Below are positions 5,173-11,026 of a stretch of DNA of 11,026 bases, piece by piece. Under the pieces are notes generated by a model. It was not told where the DNA came from, made no database searches, and was given only the letters and a program-made list of their open reading frames with translations. The stretch covers positions 1 to 11,026 of the forward strand of contig DERX01000080.1 of NCBI GenBank assembly GCA_002361875.1. Direction: 5' to 3'. Each line of letters opens with the position of its first letter. Position 1 is the first letter of the stretch. This stretch comes from Ruminococcaceae bacterium UBA3329. GTDB lineage: Bacteria; Bacillota; Clostridia; Oscillospirales; Acutalibacteraceae. A program made the translations under genes and the position numbers.

Positions 5173-7116
5173 ATGTGTGAAAAGCCAAAGTTTTACATCA
5201 CAACAGCCATCGCTTACACTTCACGTAAGCCTCACATCGGCAACAGCTACGAAATTGTGCTGACCGACGCAATTGCGAGGTACAAGCGAATGCAGGGCTT
5301 TGATGTTTTCTTTCTGACAGGTACTGACGAGCACGGTCAAAAAATTGAGGAATATGCAAAGAGCGCAGGAGTTACTCCGAAAGCGTATGTTGACAAGGTT
5401 GCAGGCGAAATTAAAGGCATTTGCGACCTTCTTAACACAACCTACGACAAATTTATCCGCACAACTGACGATTATCACGAAAAGTGCGTTCAGAAGATTT
5501 TCAAAAAGCTTTATGAGCAGGGCGACATTTACAAAAGTGAATACGAGGGTCTTTACTGCACCCCGTGCGAGTCTTTCTGGACCGAAAGCCAGTTAGTTGA
5601 CGGCAAATGTCCCGACTGCGGCAGAGAGGTAAAGCCTGCAAAGGAAGAGGCATATTTCTTAAAGCTTTCCAAATATCAGAAACAGCTTGAAGAATACATT
5701 GAGAGCAACGATAATTTCATTTATCCCGAAGCACGCAAGAAAGAAATGCTTAACAACTTCATCAAACCCGGACTTCAAGACCTTTGCGTTTCGAGAACCT
5801 CATTCAAATGGGGTATTCCCGTTACATTTGACGACAATCATGTAATTTATGTCTGGATTGACGCTCTTTCAAATTATATCACCGCCCTCGGCTACGACCC
5901 TGACGGCAGTTCGGAGCAATACAAAAAATACTGGCCTGCCGATGTTCACATTATCGGTAAGGATATTGTAAGATTCCACACGATTTACTGGCCGATTATG
6001 CTTATGGCTCTCGGCGAGCCGCTCCCGAAGCAGGTTTACGGTCACCCGTGGCTCCTTTTCGGCGAGGACAAGATGAGCAAATCGCGTGGAAATGTAATTT
6101 ATGCCGACGAGCTTACCGAAATTTTCGGAGTTGATGCAGTAAGGTATTATCTTCTTTCAGAAATGCCCCACGCAAACGACGGTTCAATCACCTATGAAGC
6201 TATGATTGACCGCTTTAACTCCGACCTTGCAAACACGCTCGGAAACCTTGTCAACCGCACAATTGCAATGCAGAATAAGTATTTTGACGGCGTTATTCAG
6301 CCGCCCGTTAAATCGGACGCAGTAGACGAAGAATTAAAAGCCGCCGCAAAGAAAGCAATCGCAGACCTTGACAAAAACATTGCCGAATACAAAATCAGCG
6401 ACGCTGTTGAAGCGGTAATGGTATTTGCCCGCCGTTGCAACAAATACATTGACGAAACGATGCCCTGGGCGCTCGCAAAGGATGAATCGCAAAAAGAAAG
6501 GCTCGGAACGGTGCTTTACAATCTTTTGGAGAGTATTCATATTCTGTCCGCCTTGATTTCTCCGTTTATGCCCGACACAGCAGTTAAAATCAACGAACAG
6601 CTGTGCGCCGCTCCTATTGAATATAATTCTATTGCAGAATTTAACAGCTTGAATGCAGGCGAAAAGGTTGGTACGGCCGTTCCGCTGTTTAACAGAATAG
6701 ATGCTGAAAAACTGCTCGCAGAGCTTCTCGCAAAGCAGGAAGAAAAGAAAAAAGCGGCGCAGGCTGAAGAAAAGCCCGAGGGAATTGCTCAAATCACAAT
6801 TGACGATTTTATGAAGGTTGAGCTTAAAGCCGCTGAAGTTACGGCGTGCGAGCCTATCAAGAGAGCTAAAAAGCTTCTAAAGCTCACCCTTGACGACGGT
6901 TCGGGTACGCCGAGGACAGTTGCAAGCGGAATTGCAAAATGGTATTCGCCCGACGATTTAATCGGCAAAAAGGTCGTTGTTGTTTCAAACCTTAAGCCGG
7001 CAACGCTTTGCGGTGTTGAGAGCAACGGAATGATTTTAGCCGCTGACTGTTCAGAAACAGATGTTAAGGTGCTTTTCCTTGACTCTTCTATTCCCAACGG
7101 TTCAAAAATAAGATGA
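5173..7116 (+). CDS. metG: Methionyl-tRNA synthetase
   Basis: This 647-residue cytoplasmic class I enzyme charges tRNA-Met and initiator tRNA with methionine using ATP. The HIGH motif appears as HIGN at residues 21-24 (after RKP) and the KMSKS loop at 300-304 (EDKMSKSRGN). The connective-peptide zinc knuckle shows C129-x2-C132 and C146-x2-C149. Residues from about 541 to 647 form the C-terminal EMAP-II/Trbp111-like tRNA-binding and dimerisation domain (IDDFMKVELKAAEV to the end), preceded by a Lys/Glu/Ala-rich linker at 515-535. The length matches Firmicute MetRS with this domain. The start is ATG 5173, preceded by AAAGGGG at 5158-5164; an in-frame TTG at 5119 has no ribosome binding site. 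It is the first gene of an operon with tatD and the Dabb gene; its stop overlaps the tatD start as ATGA. Confidence 0.98.
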   Translation: MCEKPKFYITTAIAYTSRKPHIGNSYEIVLTDAIARYKRMQGFDVFFLTGTDEHGQKIEEYAKSAGVTPKAYVDKVAGEIKGICDLLNTTYDKFIRTTDDYHEKCVQKIFKKLYEQGDIYKSEYEGLYCTPCESFWTESQLVDGKCPDCGREVKPAKEEAYFLKLSKYQKQLEEYIESNDNFIYPEARKKEMLNNFIKPGLQDLCVSRTSFKWGIPVTFDDNHVIYVWIDALSNYITALGYDPDGSSEQYKKYWPADVHIIGKDIVRFHTIYWPIMLMALGEPLPKQVYGHPWLLFGEDKMSKSRGNVIYADELTEIFGVDAVRYYLLSEMPHANDGSITYEAMIDRFNSDLANTLGNLVNRTIAMQNKYFDGVIQPPVKSDAVDEELKAAAKKAIADLDKNIAEYKISDAVEAVMVFARRCNKYIDETMPWALAKDESQKERLGTVLYNLLESIHILSALISPFMPDTAVKINEQLCAAPIEYNSIAEFNSLNAGEKVGTAVPLFNRIDAEKLLAELLAKQEEKKKAAQAEEKPEGIAQITIDDFMKVELKAAEVTACEPIKRAKKLLKLTLDDGSGTPRTVASGIAKWYSPDDLIGKKVVVVSNLKPATLCGVESNGMILAADCSETDVKVLFLDSSIPNGSKIR

Positions 7117-7883
7117 TGTATAACAATATTTTTGATACACACGCACATTATGACGACGAGCAATTTGATTCTGACAGAAGCGAATTGCTCGCTTCTTTAG
7201 AGAGTAAAGGCATCACGGGAGTAATCTCCTGCGGCGTTAACGCCGAAAGCTCAAAAGCAAACATCGACCTTTCGGAAAAATATCCGTTTATCTATGCCGC
7301 TGTGGGCTACCATGGGCTAAATACAGAGGATTTAACCGACGGTTACCTTGAAATTCTGAAAGACCTTATTAAGCACGAAAAGACAGTTGCAATAGGCGAA
7401 ATCGGGCTTGACTACCATTACGAAAAAGAGACACGGGATATTCAGCTTAAAATTTTCCGAGAACAGATAGAACTTGCGAATGAATATGATTTGCCTGTAA
7501 TTGTTCACGACAGAGAGGCGCATGAGGACACGCTGAATATTCTCAAGGAATTAAAGCCTAAAGGCGTTATCCACTGCTTTACAGGCAGTGTGGAAATGGC
7601 AAAGGAAATTGTAAAGCTTGGTATGTATATAGGTCTTGGCGGTGCGGTAACCTTCAAAAACGCCGTAAAACCTGTCGAGGTCGCAAAATTTGTGCCCGCT
7701 GACAGATTGCTTGTTGAAACCGACTGTCCGTATATGACGCCTGTGCCATATAGGGGCAGGCGGAACGATTCCTCGCTTATCCCGTATACAGCGGAGAAAA
7801 TTGCAGAAGTCAGGGGCACCACGGCGCAGGAAATACTCGATTTGACCGCTGAAAATGCAAAAATTTTATTCAATATTAAGTAA
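7113..7883 (+). CDS. tatD: TatD-family metal-dependent hydrolase (putative deoxyribonuclease)
   Basis: This is a 256-residue cytoplasmic TIM-barrel amidohydrolase-superfamily protein. All TatD metal ligands are visible: H10 and H12 in DTHAH, E96 in GEIGLD, H132 in VHDREA, H154 in HCFTG and D204 in ETDCPYMTP. Family members are Mg2+-dependent 3'-5' exonucleases or DNases, implicated in DNA repair; the substrate of this one is inferred from family. The start at 7113 overlaps the metG stop by 4 bp (ATGA) and has no ribosome binding site of its own, so translation is probably coupled to metG; the next codon, ATG 7116, is an equally possible start. The metG-tatD linkage is widespread in Firmicutes (metS-yabD in Bacillus). 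The Dabb gene follows 18 bp downstream. Confidence 0.95.
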   Translation: MMYNNIFDTHAHYDDEQFDSDRSELLASLESKGITGVISCGVNAESSKANIDLSEKYPFIYAAVGYHGLNTEDLTDGYLEILKDLIKHEKTVAIGEIGLDYHYEKETRDIQLKIFREQIELANEYDLPVIVHDREAHEDTLNILKELKPKGVIHCFTGSVEMAKEIVKLGMYIGLGGAVTFKNAVKPVEVAKFVPADRLLVETDCPYMTPVPYRGRRNDSSLIPYTAEKIAEVRGTTAQEILDLTAENAKILFNIK

Positions 7884-7901
7884 AACAACAGAGGTAGAGC
7901 A

Positions 7902-8201
7902 ATGCTTAAACATATTGTAATGTGGAAATTTAAAGACGCCGAGGGTAAAACAAAGCAGGAAAATATTCAAATTGTTAAAAACGGACTTGAAGCCTTACCG
8001 CCGAAAATTCCGCATATTAAAATGCTGACTTTTCTTGAAAATCAGGTCGAGTGTGACCGCAATTTCGATGCGCTTTTAGTTGTTGAAACAGAAAATGAGC
8101 AGGAATTAGAAAAATACAAAATCCACCCCGAGCACCAAAAAGTTGCGGAATATGTGAAAAAAGTCACGGAAAACCGCGGTGCAGTCGACATTTGGGAATA
8201 A
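7902..8201 (+). CDS. Dabb (stress-responsive A/B barrel) domain protein
   Basis: This 99-residue protein is made almost wholly of one Dabb domain, a ferredoxin-like alpha/beta fold that dimerises into a barrel. It opens with the typical MLKHIVMWKFKD strand, has a central FDALLVVETENEQELEKY segment, and ends with the family hallmark HPEHQKVAEYVKKV followed by a last strand (AVDIWE). Dabb proteins are small cytoplasmic proteins. Some act as cyclases in polyketide or terpenoid pathways, others are stress-related, and most bacterial stand-alone ones have no known role. GAGG at 7891-7894 gives a ribosome binding site 7 bp before the ATG. It is the last gene of the metG operon, 18 bp after tatD, and is followed by a strong terminator. 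No function in tRNA charging or DNA repair can be claimed from position alone. Confidence 0.92.
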   Translation: MLKHIVMWKFKDAEGKTKQENIQIVKNGLEALPPKIPHIKMLTFLENQVECDRNFDALLVVETENEQELEKYKIHPEHQKVAEYVKKVTENRGAVDIWE

Positions 8202-8221
8202 AAATAATTTATCATTACAAC

Positions 8222-8260
8222 AACCCCGACAGTTCGCAATGAATTGTCGGGGTTTATTCA
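8222..8260 (+). terminator. Intrinsic terminator of the metG-tatD-Dabb operon
   Basis: AACCCCGACA (8222-8231) pairs with TGTCGGGGTT (8245-8254), extended inward by GTTC/GAAT with one G-U pair around loop GCAAT, and followed by a TTTATT run. It begins 20 bp after the Dabb stop codon. Its right flank overlaps the stop codon of the XRE remnant on the opposite strand. Confidence 0.88.
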
Positions 8261-8334
8261 TCAACGTATTCAATTATATCCTCAACTCTGCAATTTAATA
8301 TTTGGCAAAGTTTTTTTCTTATAGGAGTAATCAT
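8254..8334 (-). pseudogene. C-terminal remnant of an XRE-family regulator
   Basis: On the minus strand this 27-codon stretch reads MITPIRKK then LCQILNCRVEDIIEYVDE and a stop. The second part is the standard C-terminus of a common clostridial Cro/CI-type regulator family, whose members usually end in forms like L-C-x-x-L-N-C-x-V-E-D-I-x-E-Y. A full protein of that family has about 65-70 residues; here the frame is closed by a TAA 13 codons further upstream and no helix-turn-helix precedes it. The ATG at 8334 has no clear ribosome binding site. I read this as the decayed tail of a lost gene. A tiny expressed peptide is less likely. Confidence 0.6.
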
Positions 8335-8384
8335 TGACTTTATCGCAATACTTACAAAGCCCAATCCATATTATGTTTAATACC

Positions 8385-8413
8385 AAAAAGGCACTTAAAA
8401 GAGTGTCTTTTTT
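8385..8413. terminator. Two-way intrinsic terminator in the convergent gap
   Basis: AAAAAGGCACT (8385-8395) pairs with AGTGTCTTTTT (8402-8412) with one G-U pair and a 6-nt loop. The plus strand continues in a T run to 8413, and the minus strand ends in CCTTTTTGG. It can stop transcription in both directions. On the minus strand it is the first good terminator downstream of the penicillin-binding protein gene. Confidence 0.75.
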
Positions 8414-8425
8414 GTTTATCAAATT

Positions 8426-8570
8426 GTAGGGACAGATGTTATTCCCCTTATAGGGGAAATGTCTGCAAAGCAGCCAAAAGGGTCTTGGCATAGCCGTAAC
8501 TCGGCTGTCCGCAACATAATTTGCAATAATTATCAATTCTGCAAAGGTGCGCCGAGTCGTCGCACCCTAC
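8426..8570. repeat. Palindrome-rich element bounded by GTAGGG/CCCTAC
   Basis: The 145-bp stretch starts GTAGGG (8426-8431) and ends CCCTAC (8565-8570). Within it are a hairpin with arms TTCCCCT/AGGGGAA (8442-8458) extended by CAGA/TCTG (8433-8436, 8462-8465), GCCAA/TTGGC (8473-8489), AGCCG/CGGCT (8492-8506), TTGCA/TGCAA (8521-8544) and GGTGCG/CGCACC (8546-8566). It is more GC-rich than the flanking spacer and has no coding potential I trust. Terminal inverted repeats plus internal dyads suggest a MITE-like or degenerate intergenic repeat; a structured RNA is the alternative. No target-site duplication is evident. Confidence 0.5.
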
Positions 8571-8590
8571 TGTTTTCCATTATTCACTGT

Positions 8591-10189
8591 TTATTTTCTC
8601 TCATCTATCACATCGCAGATTCCTTCTGTAACGGTTTTGAAAATCGGAGCGCAATCTTTAGCTCCCGATGTGCCGTCCTCTTTGAAAATTACCACCGTAT
8701 ATGTTTTGTCTTGATATGTGAAATATCCGCAAAACCATGTGTGCAGAATTTCTCTGCCGTCTTTTATTTGGCCGCTTTGCGCCGTTGCGGTTTTGCCGCA
8801 CCCCCTCGCCTTTTCCGTAAATCCCAGCTTTGCCGTACCGTTCTCAACAACACTGCGAAGTATTTTGTCAAGGCGTTCAGATGTTTCTTTGCTTATTACC
8901 CTTATGCCCTCATCAGGTACAAGTCTTTGAATCGCCTCGTTATTTTCGCCCAAAACAGCGCTCATTAAAACTGGGGTATGATAAACGCCTCCGTTAGCTA
9001 TTGCAGAATATGCTGCCGCCATTTGCCAAGGCGTTGCTAAAAGCTTTCCCTGTCCGAAGGAAAGATTGGCAAGGTCTGACAGTGAAGTTAAATCCTCCTC
9101 TTTCGGCAAATTCCCTTTCGCAGAATACACTCCGTCCTCATATTCAAAGCTTTTACCGAGTCCCAAACCGTCGCAAATTCCCAACAGCTTTTGTGCGCCA
9201 ACCTCCTGCCCCAGTTTTATAAAATAAGTATTGCAGGATTTTTCCATAGCTGTTTCCATTGTAGTTTTTCCGTGTGCGACACTGTTGTTGCACCTAAAGG
9301 ATTTTCCGCCCACATAAGTTATTCCGTTGCAGTAATGCTCTGTATCTATCCCGTTTTCCATTGCGGCGGCGGCGACAAACGGCTTAAAAACAGAGCCTAC
9401 ACTGAACGCTGAATTTGCACGGTTAATTAAAGGTGAATTTTCCTTGTTAAGATATTCGGCAACTCTCAACGGGTCATAAGACGGGAGTGAGCAGGACGCT
9501 AAAATCTCTGAATTTGCACTGTCCATTATTACTGCGGCGCCCACTTTAATATCTGAATTGTTCATTACTTTTTGAAGAGCAGACTGAAAATCCCTGTCAA
9601 TTGTCAGAGCAACGCCGCCCCCGTCAGTGTAATTTGTTTCTGTAACATTTATTTTTCCGCCGAGTAAAATTCGGCTTTGCGCATCAGCACCCCAAGAAAC
9701 CGTCAGCTTTCCGCCTGTCATTTTAAGATAACTGTCATAAGTTTTTTCAAGACCCGCAACCCCGTTGCCGTCGCCGTCAAGATAGCCGATTAAATGACGG
9801 CAAAGATTTTCTCTGTCATATCTGTTTACCGTACCCACGGATATTACTTCATTTTCGCTGAAAATGTGATTGCAATTGAATTTTATAATCTTTCCGTCGG
9901 ACATTTTTTCATATATATCGGATATTTCGTCCTTACTCAAATACGGTTCAATCTTTTTAAGTGCATCAGTACTTGGAAGTGCATAGCAAACATAGCTTTT
10001 ATCCGTATTCACAAGCGGCTTTAAATTTCTGTCATATATTCCGCCTCTTGAAGTGCTGACTGTTTCGGATTTTGTGCCAACAGTGTCCGAAACCTCGGTG
10101 TTTTGCATCACGATATAAGAAAGATTTACAATAAGCATACCGAAAACAACCATTAGCGAAAAAAACGCCGTCGCAGTTCTTTTTTGCAT
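8591..10189 (-). CDS. Class B penicillin-binding protein (FtsI/SpoVD-like D,D-transpeptidase)
   Basis: This 532-residue membrane-anchored enzyme probably cross-links peptidoglycan stem peptides outside the membrane. Residues 8-28 are a single N-terminal transmembrane helix. STSRGGIYDRN (46-56) is the first motif of the class B dimerisation domain. The transpeptidase domain carries the active-site serine in SVFK (266-269), SCN (318-320) as the SxN motif, and KTA (466-468) where KTG is usual. No transglycosylase domain is present. The start is ATG 10189, with GGTGA 6 bp upstream; a GTG at 10219 is in frame, but the GTG frame runs through a terminator hairpin. That hairpin contains the ribosome binding site. 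The gene is 31 bp downstream of the hairpin's outer edge and follows a PAP2 phosphatase gene in the same direction. Whether it serves division, elongation or sporulation cannot be told; no C-terminal PASTA domain is seen. Confidence 0.92.
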   Translation of the reverse strand: MQKRTATAFFSLMVVFGMLIVNLSYIVMQNTEVSDTVGTKSETVSTSRGGIYDRNLKPLVNTDKSYVCYALPSTDALKKIEPYLSKDEISDIYEKMSDGKIIKFNCNHIFSENEVISVGTVNRYDRENLCRHLIGYLDGDGNGVAGLEKTYDSYLKMTGGKLTVSWGADAQSRILLGGKINVTETNYTDGGGVALTIDRDFQSALQKVMNNSDIKVGAAVIMDSANSEILASCSLPSYDPLRVAEYLNKENSPLINRANSAFSVGSVFKPFVAAAAMENGIDTEHYCNGITYVGGKSFRCNNSVAHGKTTMETAMEKSCNTYFIKLGQEVGAQKLLGICDGLGLGKSFEYEDGVYSAKGNLPKEEDLTSLSDLANLSFGQGKLLATPWQMAAAYSAIANGGVYHTPVLMSAVLGENNEAIQRLVPDEGIRVISKETSERLDKILRSVVENGTAKLGFTEKARGCGKTATAQSGQIKDGREILHTWFCGYFTYQDKTYTVVIFKEDGTSGAKDCAPIFKTVTEGICDVIDERK

Positions 10190-10225
10190 AAAAAAATCAC
10201 CCGTATCTATTATTGACACGGGTGA
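10190..10225 (-). terminator. Intrinsic terminator/attenuator-like hairpin abutting the PBP start codon
   Basis: On the minus strand TCACCCGTGTC (10225-10215) and GATACGGGTGA (10207-10197) form an 11-bp stem with one G-U pair and a 7-nt loop, followed by seven T (10196-10190) and then at once the ATG of the PBP gene. The 3' arm ends in GGTGA, which is also the only good ribosome binding site for that ATG. The structure may simply end PAP2 transcripts, or control PBP expression by termination and by hiding its ribosome binding site. Confidence 0.8.
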
Positions 10226-10249
10226 CCTGTTTTAATTATGTATTTTAAA

Positions 10250-10897
10250 TTATGATTTTTTCGCAAATTTTTCAAGCAAATCAAAATCGTTTGCCTTTTT
10301 AATAAGCGGATTTTCGGTTTCATCTGCGAACTTAAGAATTGCCCTCGCAACAAGGTAGCCGAGGATTCCCGCAATAACGCCGATAACAAATCCGCCGATA
10401 ACGTCCGTGGGGTAATGCACGCAAAGGTAAATTCTTGAAAGACCCGTTCCCACAGCCATTACAAGGAAAATCCAGCTAAATTTTTTGTTAAGCGTTGTGA
10501 AAAGCGCAACTGCTGTTTCAAAAGCCAAAGTTGTGTGCCCCGACGGGAAAGATTTGTCACTTTCAACATGAGCGCCTGCGCCGTTGTACCAATTCATAAA
10601 CTGCGCATTGTCTTTGTAGTACACATACGGACGGGGTCTGCCGAAAAGCGGCTTAAAAATTCCGTTAGTCATTATTGTTCCGAAAACTATTGCAAGCAAA
10701 AGCGTGCCGCCTGTTTTACGGAGCTTTTTTGTTGAGATGCAAAAAAGTCCGAAAAGGCCGAGCGGAATAACAAATTTGCCCTCGCCGAAAAGTGTGAAAA
10801 ACTCAGCAATAAAATTCATTACCGTGCTGTGAAGCGCACCGAAAATTTCATAAATATTCCAGTCGAAATTATCAAATACCGAAAAATCAAAATTCAT
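10250..10897 (-). CDS. PAP2-superfamily membrane phosphatase (undecaprenyl-diphosphate phosphatase-like)
   Basis: This 215-residue integral membrane protein is of the type 2 phosphatidic-acid phosphatase superfamily. The three catalytic motifs are complete: K82-x6-R89-P90 (KPLFGRPRP), P118-S-G-H121, and S154-R155-x5-H161 followed by D165. In this family the histidines of motifs 2 and 3 act as general acid and nucleophile. Hydrophobic segments near 24-36, 43-55, 64-80, 125-136, 142-158 and 165-187 fit the six-helix fold. Likely substrates are lipid diphosphates such as undecaprenyl diphosphate, inferred from the family and from the downstream penicillin-binding protein. The start is ATG 10897, with AGGAGA 7 bp upstream (10910-10905); the ATG at 10915 would cover this site. 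A good promoter lies upstream and a hairpin terminator downstream. The C-terminal tail (188-215) is charged and probably cytoplasmic. Confidence 0.93.
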   Translation of the reverse strand: MNFDFSVFDNFDWNIYEIFGALHSTVMNFIAEFFTLFGEGKFVIPLGLFGLFCISTKKLRKTGGTLLLAIVFGTIMTNGIFKPLFGRPRPYVYYKDNAQFMNWYNGAGAHVESDKSFPSGHTTLAFETAVALFTTLNKKFSWIFLVMAVGTGLSRIYLCVHYPTDVIGGFVIGVIAGILGYLVARAILKFADETENPLIKKANDFDLLEKFAKKS

Positions 10898-10937
10898 TAT
10901 GATTTCTCCTTTCATTATATTTAATTTTTGCTTTTTT

Positions 10938-10966
10938 ATTTTACTATATATTTATATATTTTTCAA
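10938..10966 (-). promoter_or_regulatory. Promoter of the PAP2 gene (TTGAAA-N17-TAAAAT)
   Basis: On the minus strand TTGAAA (10966-10961) and TAAAAT (10943-10938) each match consensus at five of six positions with 17-bp spacing; the spacer is pure A/T apart from its last base. Transcription would begin near 10931, giving a leader of about 33 nt. It is the only clear promoter upstream of both PAP2 and the PBP gene. Confidence 0.72.
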
Positions 10967-10978
10967 GTAAATAATTCA

Positions 10979-11007
10979 TTGACTTTATGCTCAATTAGTG
11001 TTAAATT
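10979..11007 (+). promoter_or_regulatory. Weak rightward promoter candidate at the window edge
   Basis: TTGACT (10979-10984) and TAAATT (11002-11007) are 17 bp apart, and AGAAAGAAAAA follows. If real, it would drive a plus-strand gene starting beyond the window. The -10 matches only four of six positions in very AT-rich DNA, so chance is a fair explanation. Confidence 0.3.
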
Positions 11008-11026
11008 CAATATAGAAAGAAAAATA

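Noticed and set aside
6334..6792. 152-codon open frame antisense to metG
   Set aside because: It lies wholly within the conserved metG frame and has no promoter, ribosome binding site or domain.
8331..8343. 13-bp sequence TCATTGACTTTAT also present near 10976
   Set aside because: It is short, AT-rich and in unrelated settings (XRE remnant versus the right-edge spacer); probably chance.
8459..8968. 169-codon plus-strand frame running from the palindromic element into the PBP gene
   Set aside because: It is antisense to the conserved transpeptidase domain and starts inside a hairpin; low complexity with many Cys, Arg and Phe, typical of a shadow frame.

Overview
The window looks like chromosomal DNA from a low-GC Gram-positive anaerobe of the class Clostridia, probably a gut Oscillospiraceae/Ruminococcaceae-type organism. 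The reasons are AT-rich spacers with sigma-A-like promoters, strong AGGAG/AAGGGG ribosome binding sites, many U-tailed stem-loop terminators, a SpoVT/AbrB regulator with a cysteine-rich tail, a large secreted leucine-rich-repeat/fibronectin-III surface protein, and the metG-tatD gene order familiar from Firmicutes. The taxonomic call is inference; no rRNA is present.

Layout. The left edge holds the 5' end of a tRNA on the minus strand with its own promoter. Next is a divergent pair of small regulators: an AbrB-like protein (minus) and an XRE-type helix-turn-helix protein (plus). Their shared control region carries two inverted repeats of identical geometry, TGACA-N9-TGTCA. A well-formed promoter then drives a 1298-residue exported protein: signal peptide, SLH-like modules, an unrecognised beta-rich middle, BspA-type LRRs and five fibronectin type III domains. 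After two stem-loops comes an operon of methionyl-tRNA synthetase, a TatD-family metal-dependent hydrolase overlapping it by 4 bp, and a Dabb-domain protein, closed by a strong terminator.

The 389-bp gap from 8202 to 8590 is convergent. It holds the metG-operon terminator, a decayed C-terminal remnant of an XRE gene, a two-way terminator and a palindrome-rich element of about 145 bp bounded by GTAGGG/CCCTAC. Beyond it, on the minus strand, are a class B penicillin-binding protein and upstream of that a PAP2-family phosphatase with its own promoter. Both plausibly act in the peptidoglycan/lipid-carrier cycle. An intrinsic-terminator-like hairpin lies between them, contains the ribosome binding site of the PBP gene, and its T7 tract directly abuts the PBP start codon. 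The last 60 bases have no gene, only a weak rightward promoter candidate.

The most interesting points are the terminator/RBS overlap before the PBP gene, the paired operators between the two regulators, the unrecognised middle domain and A-B-A-B fibronectin duplication of the surface protein, and the structured element at 8426-8570. No CRISPR array, transposase or phage gene is visible. Most genes are housekeeping or common accessory families, and I see no clear new multi-gene system.
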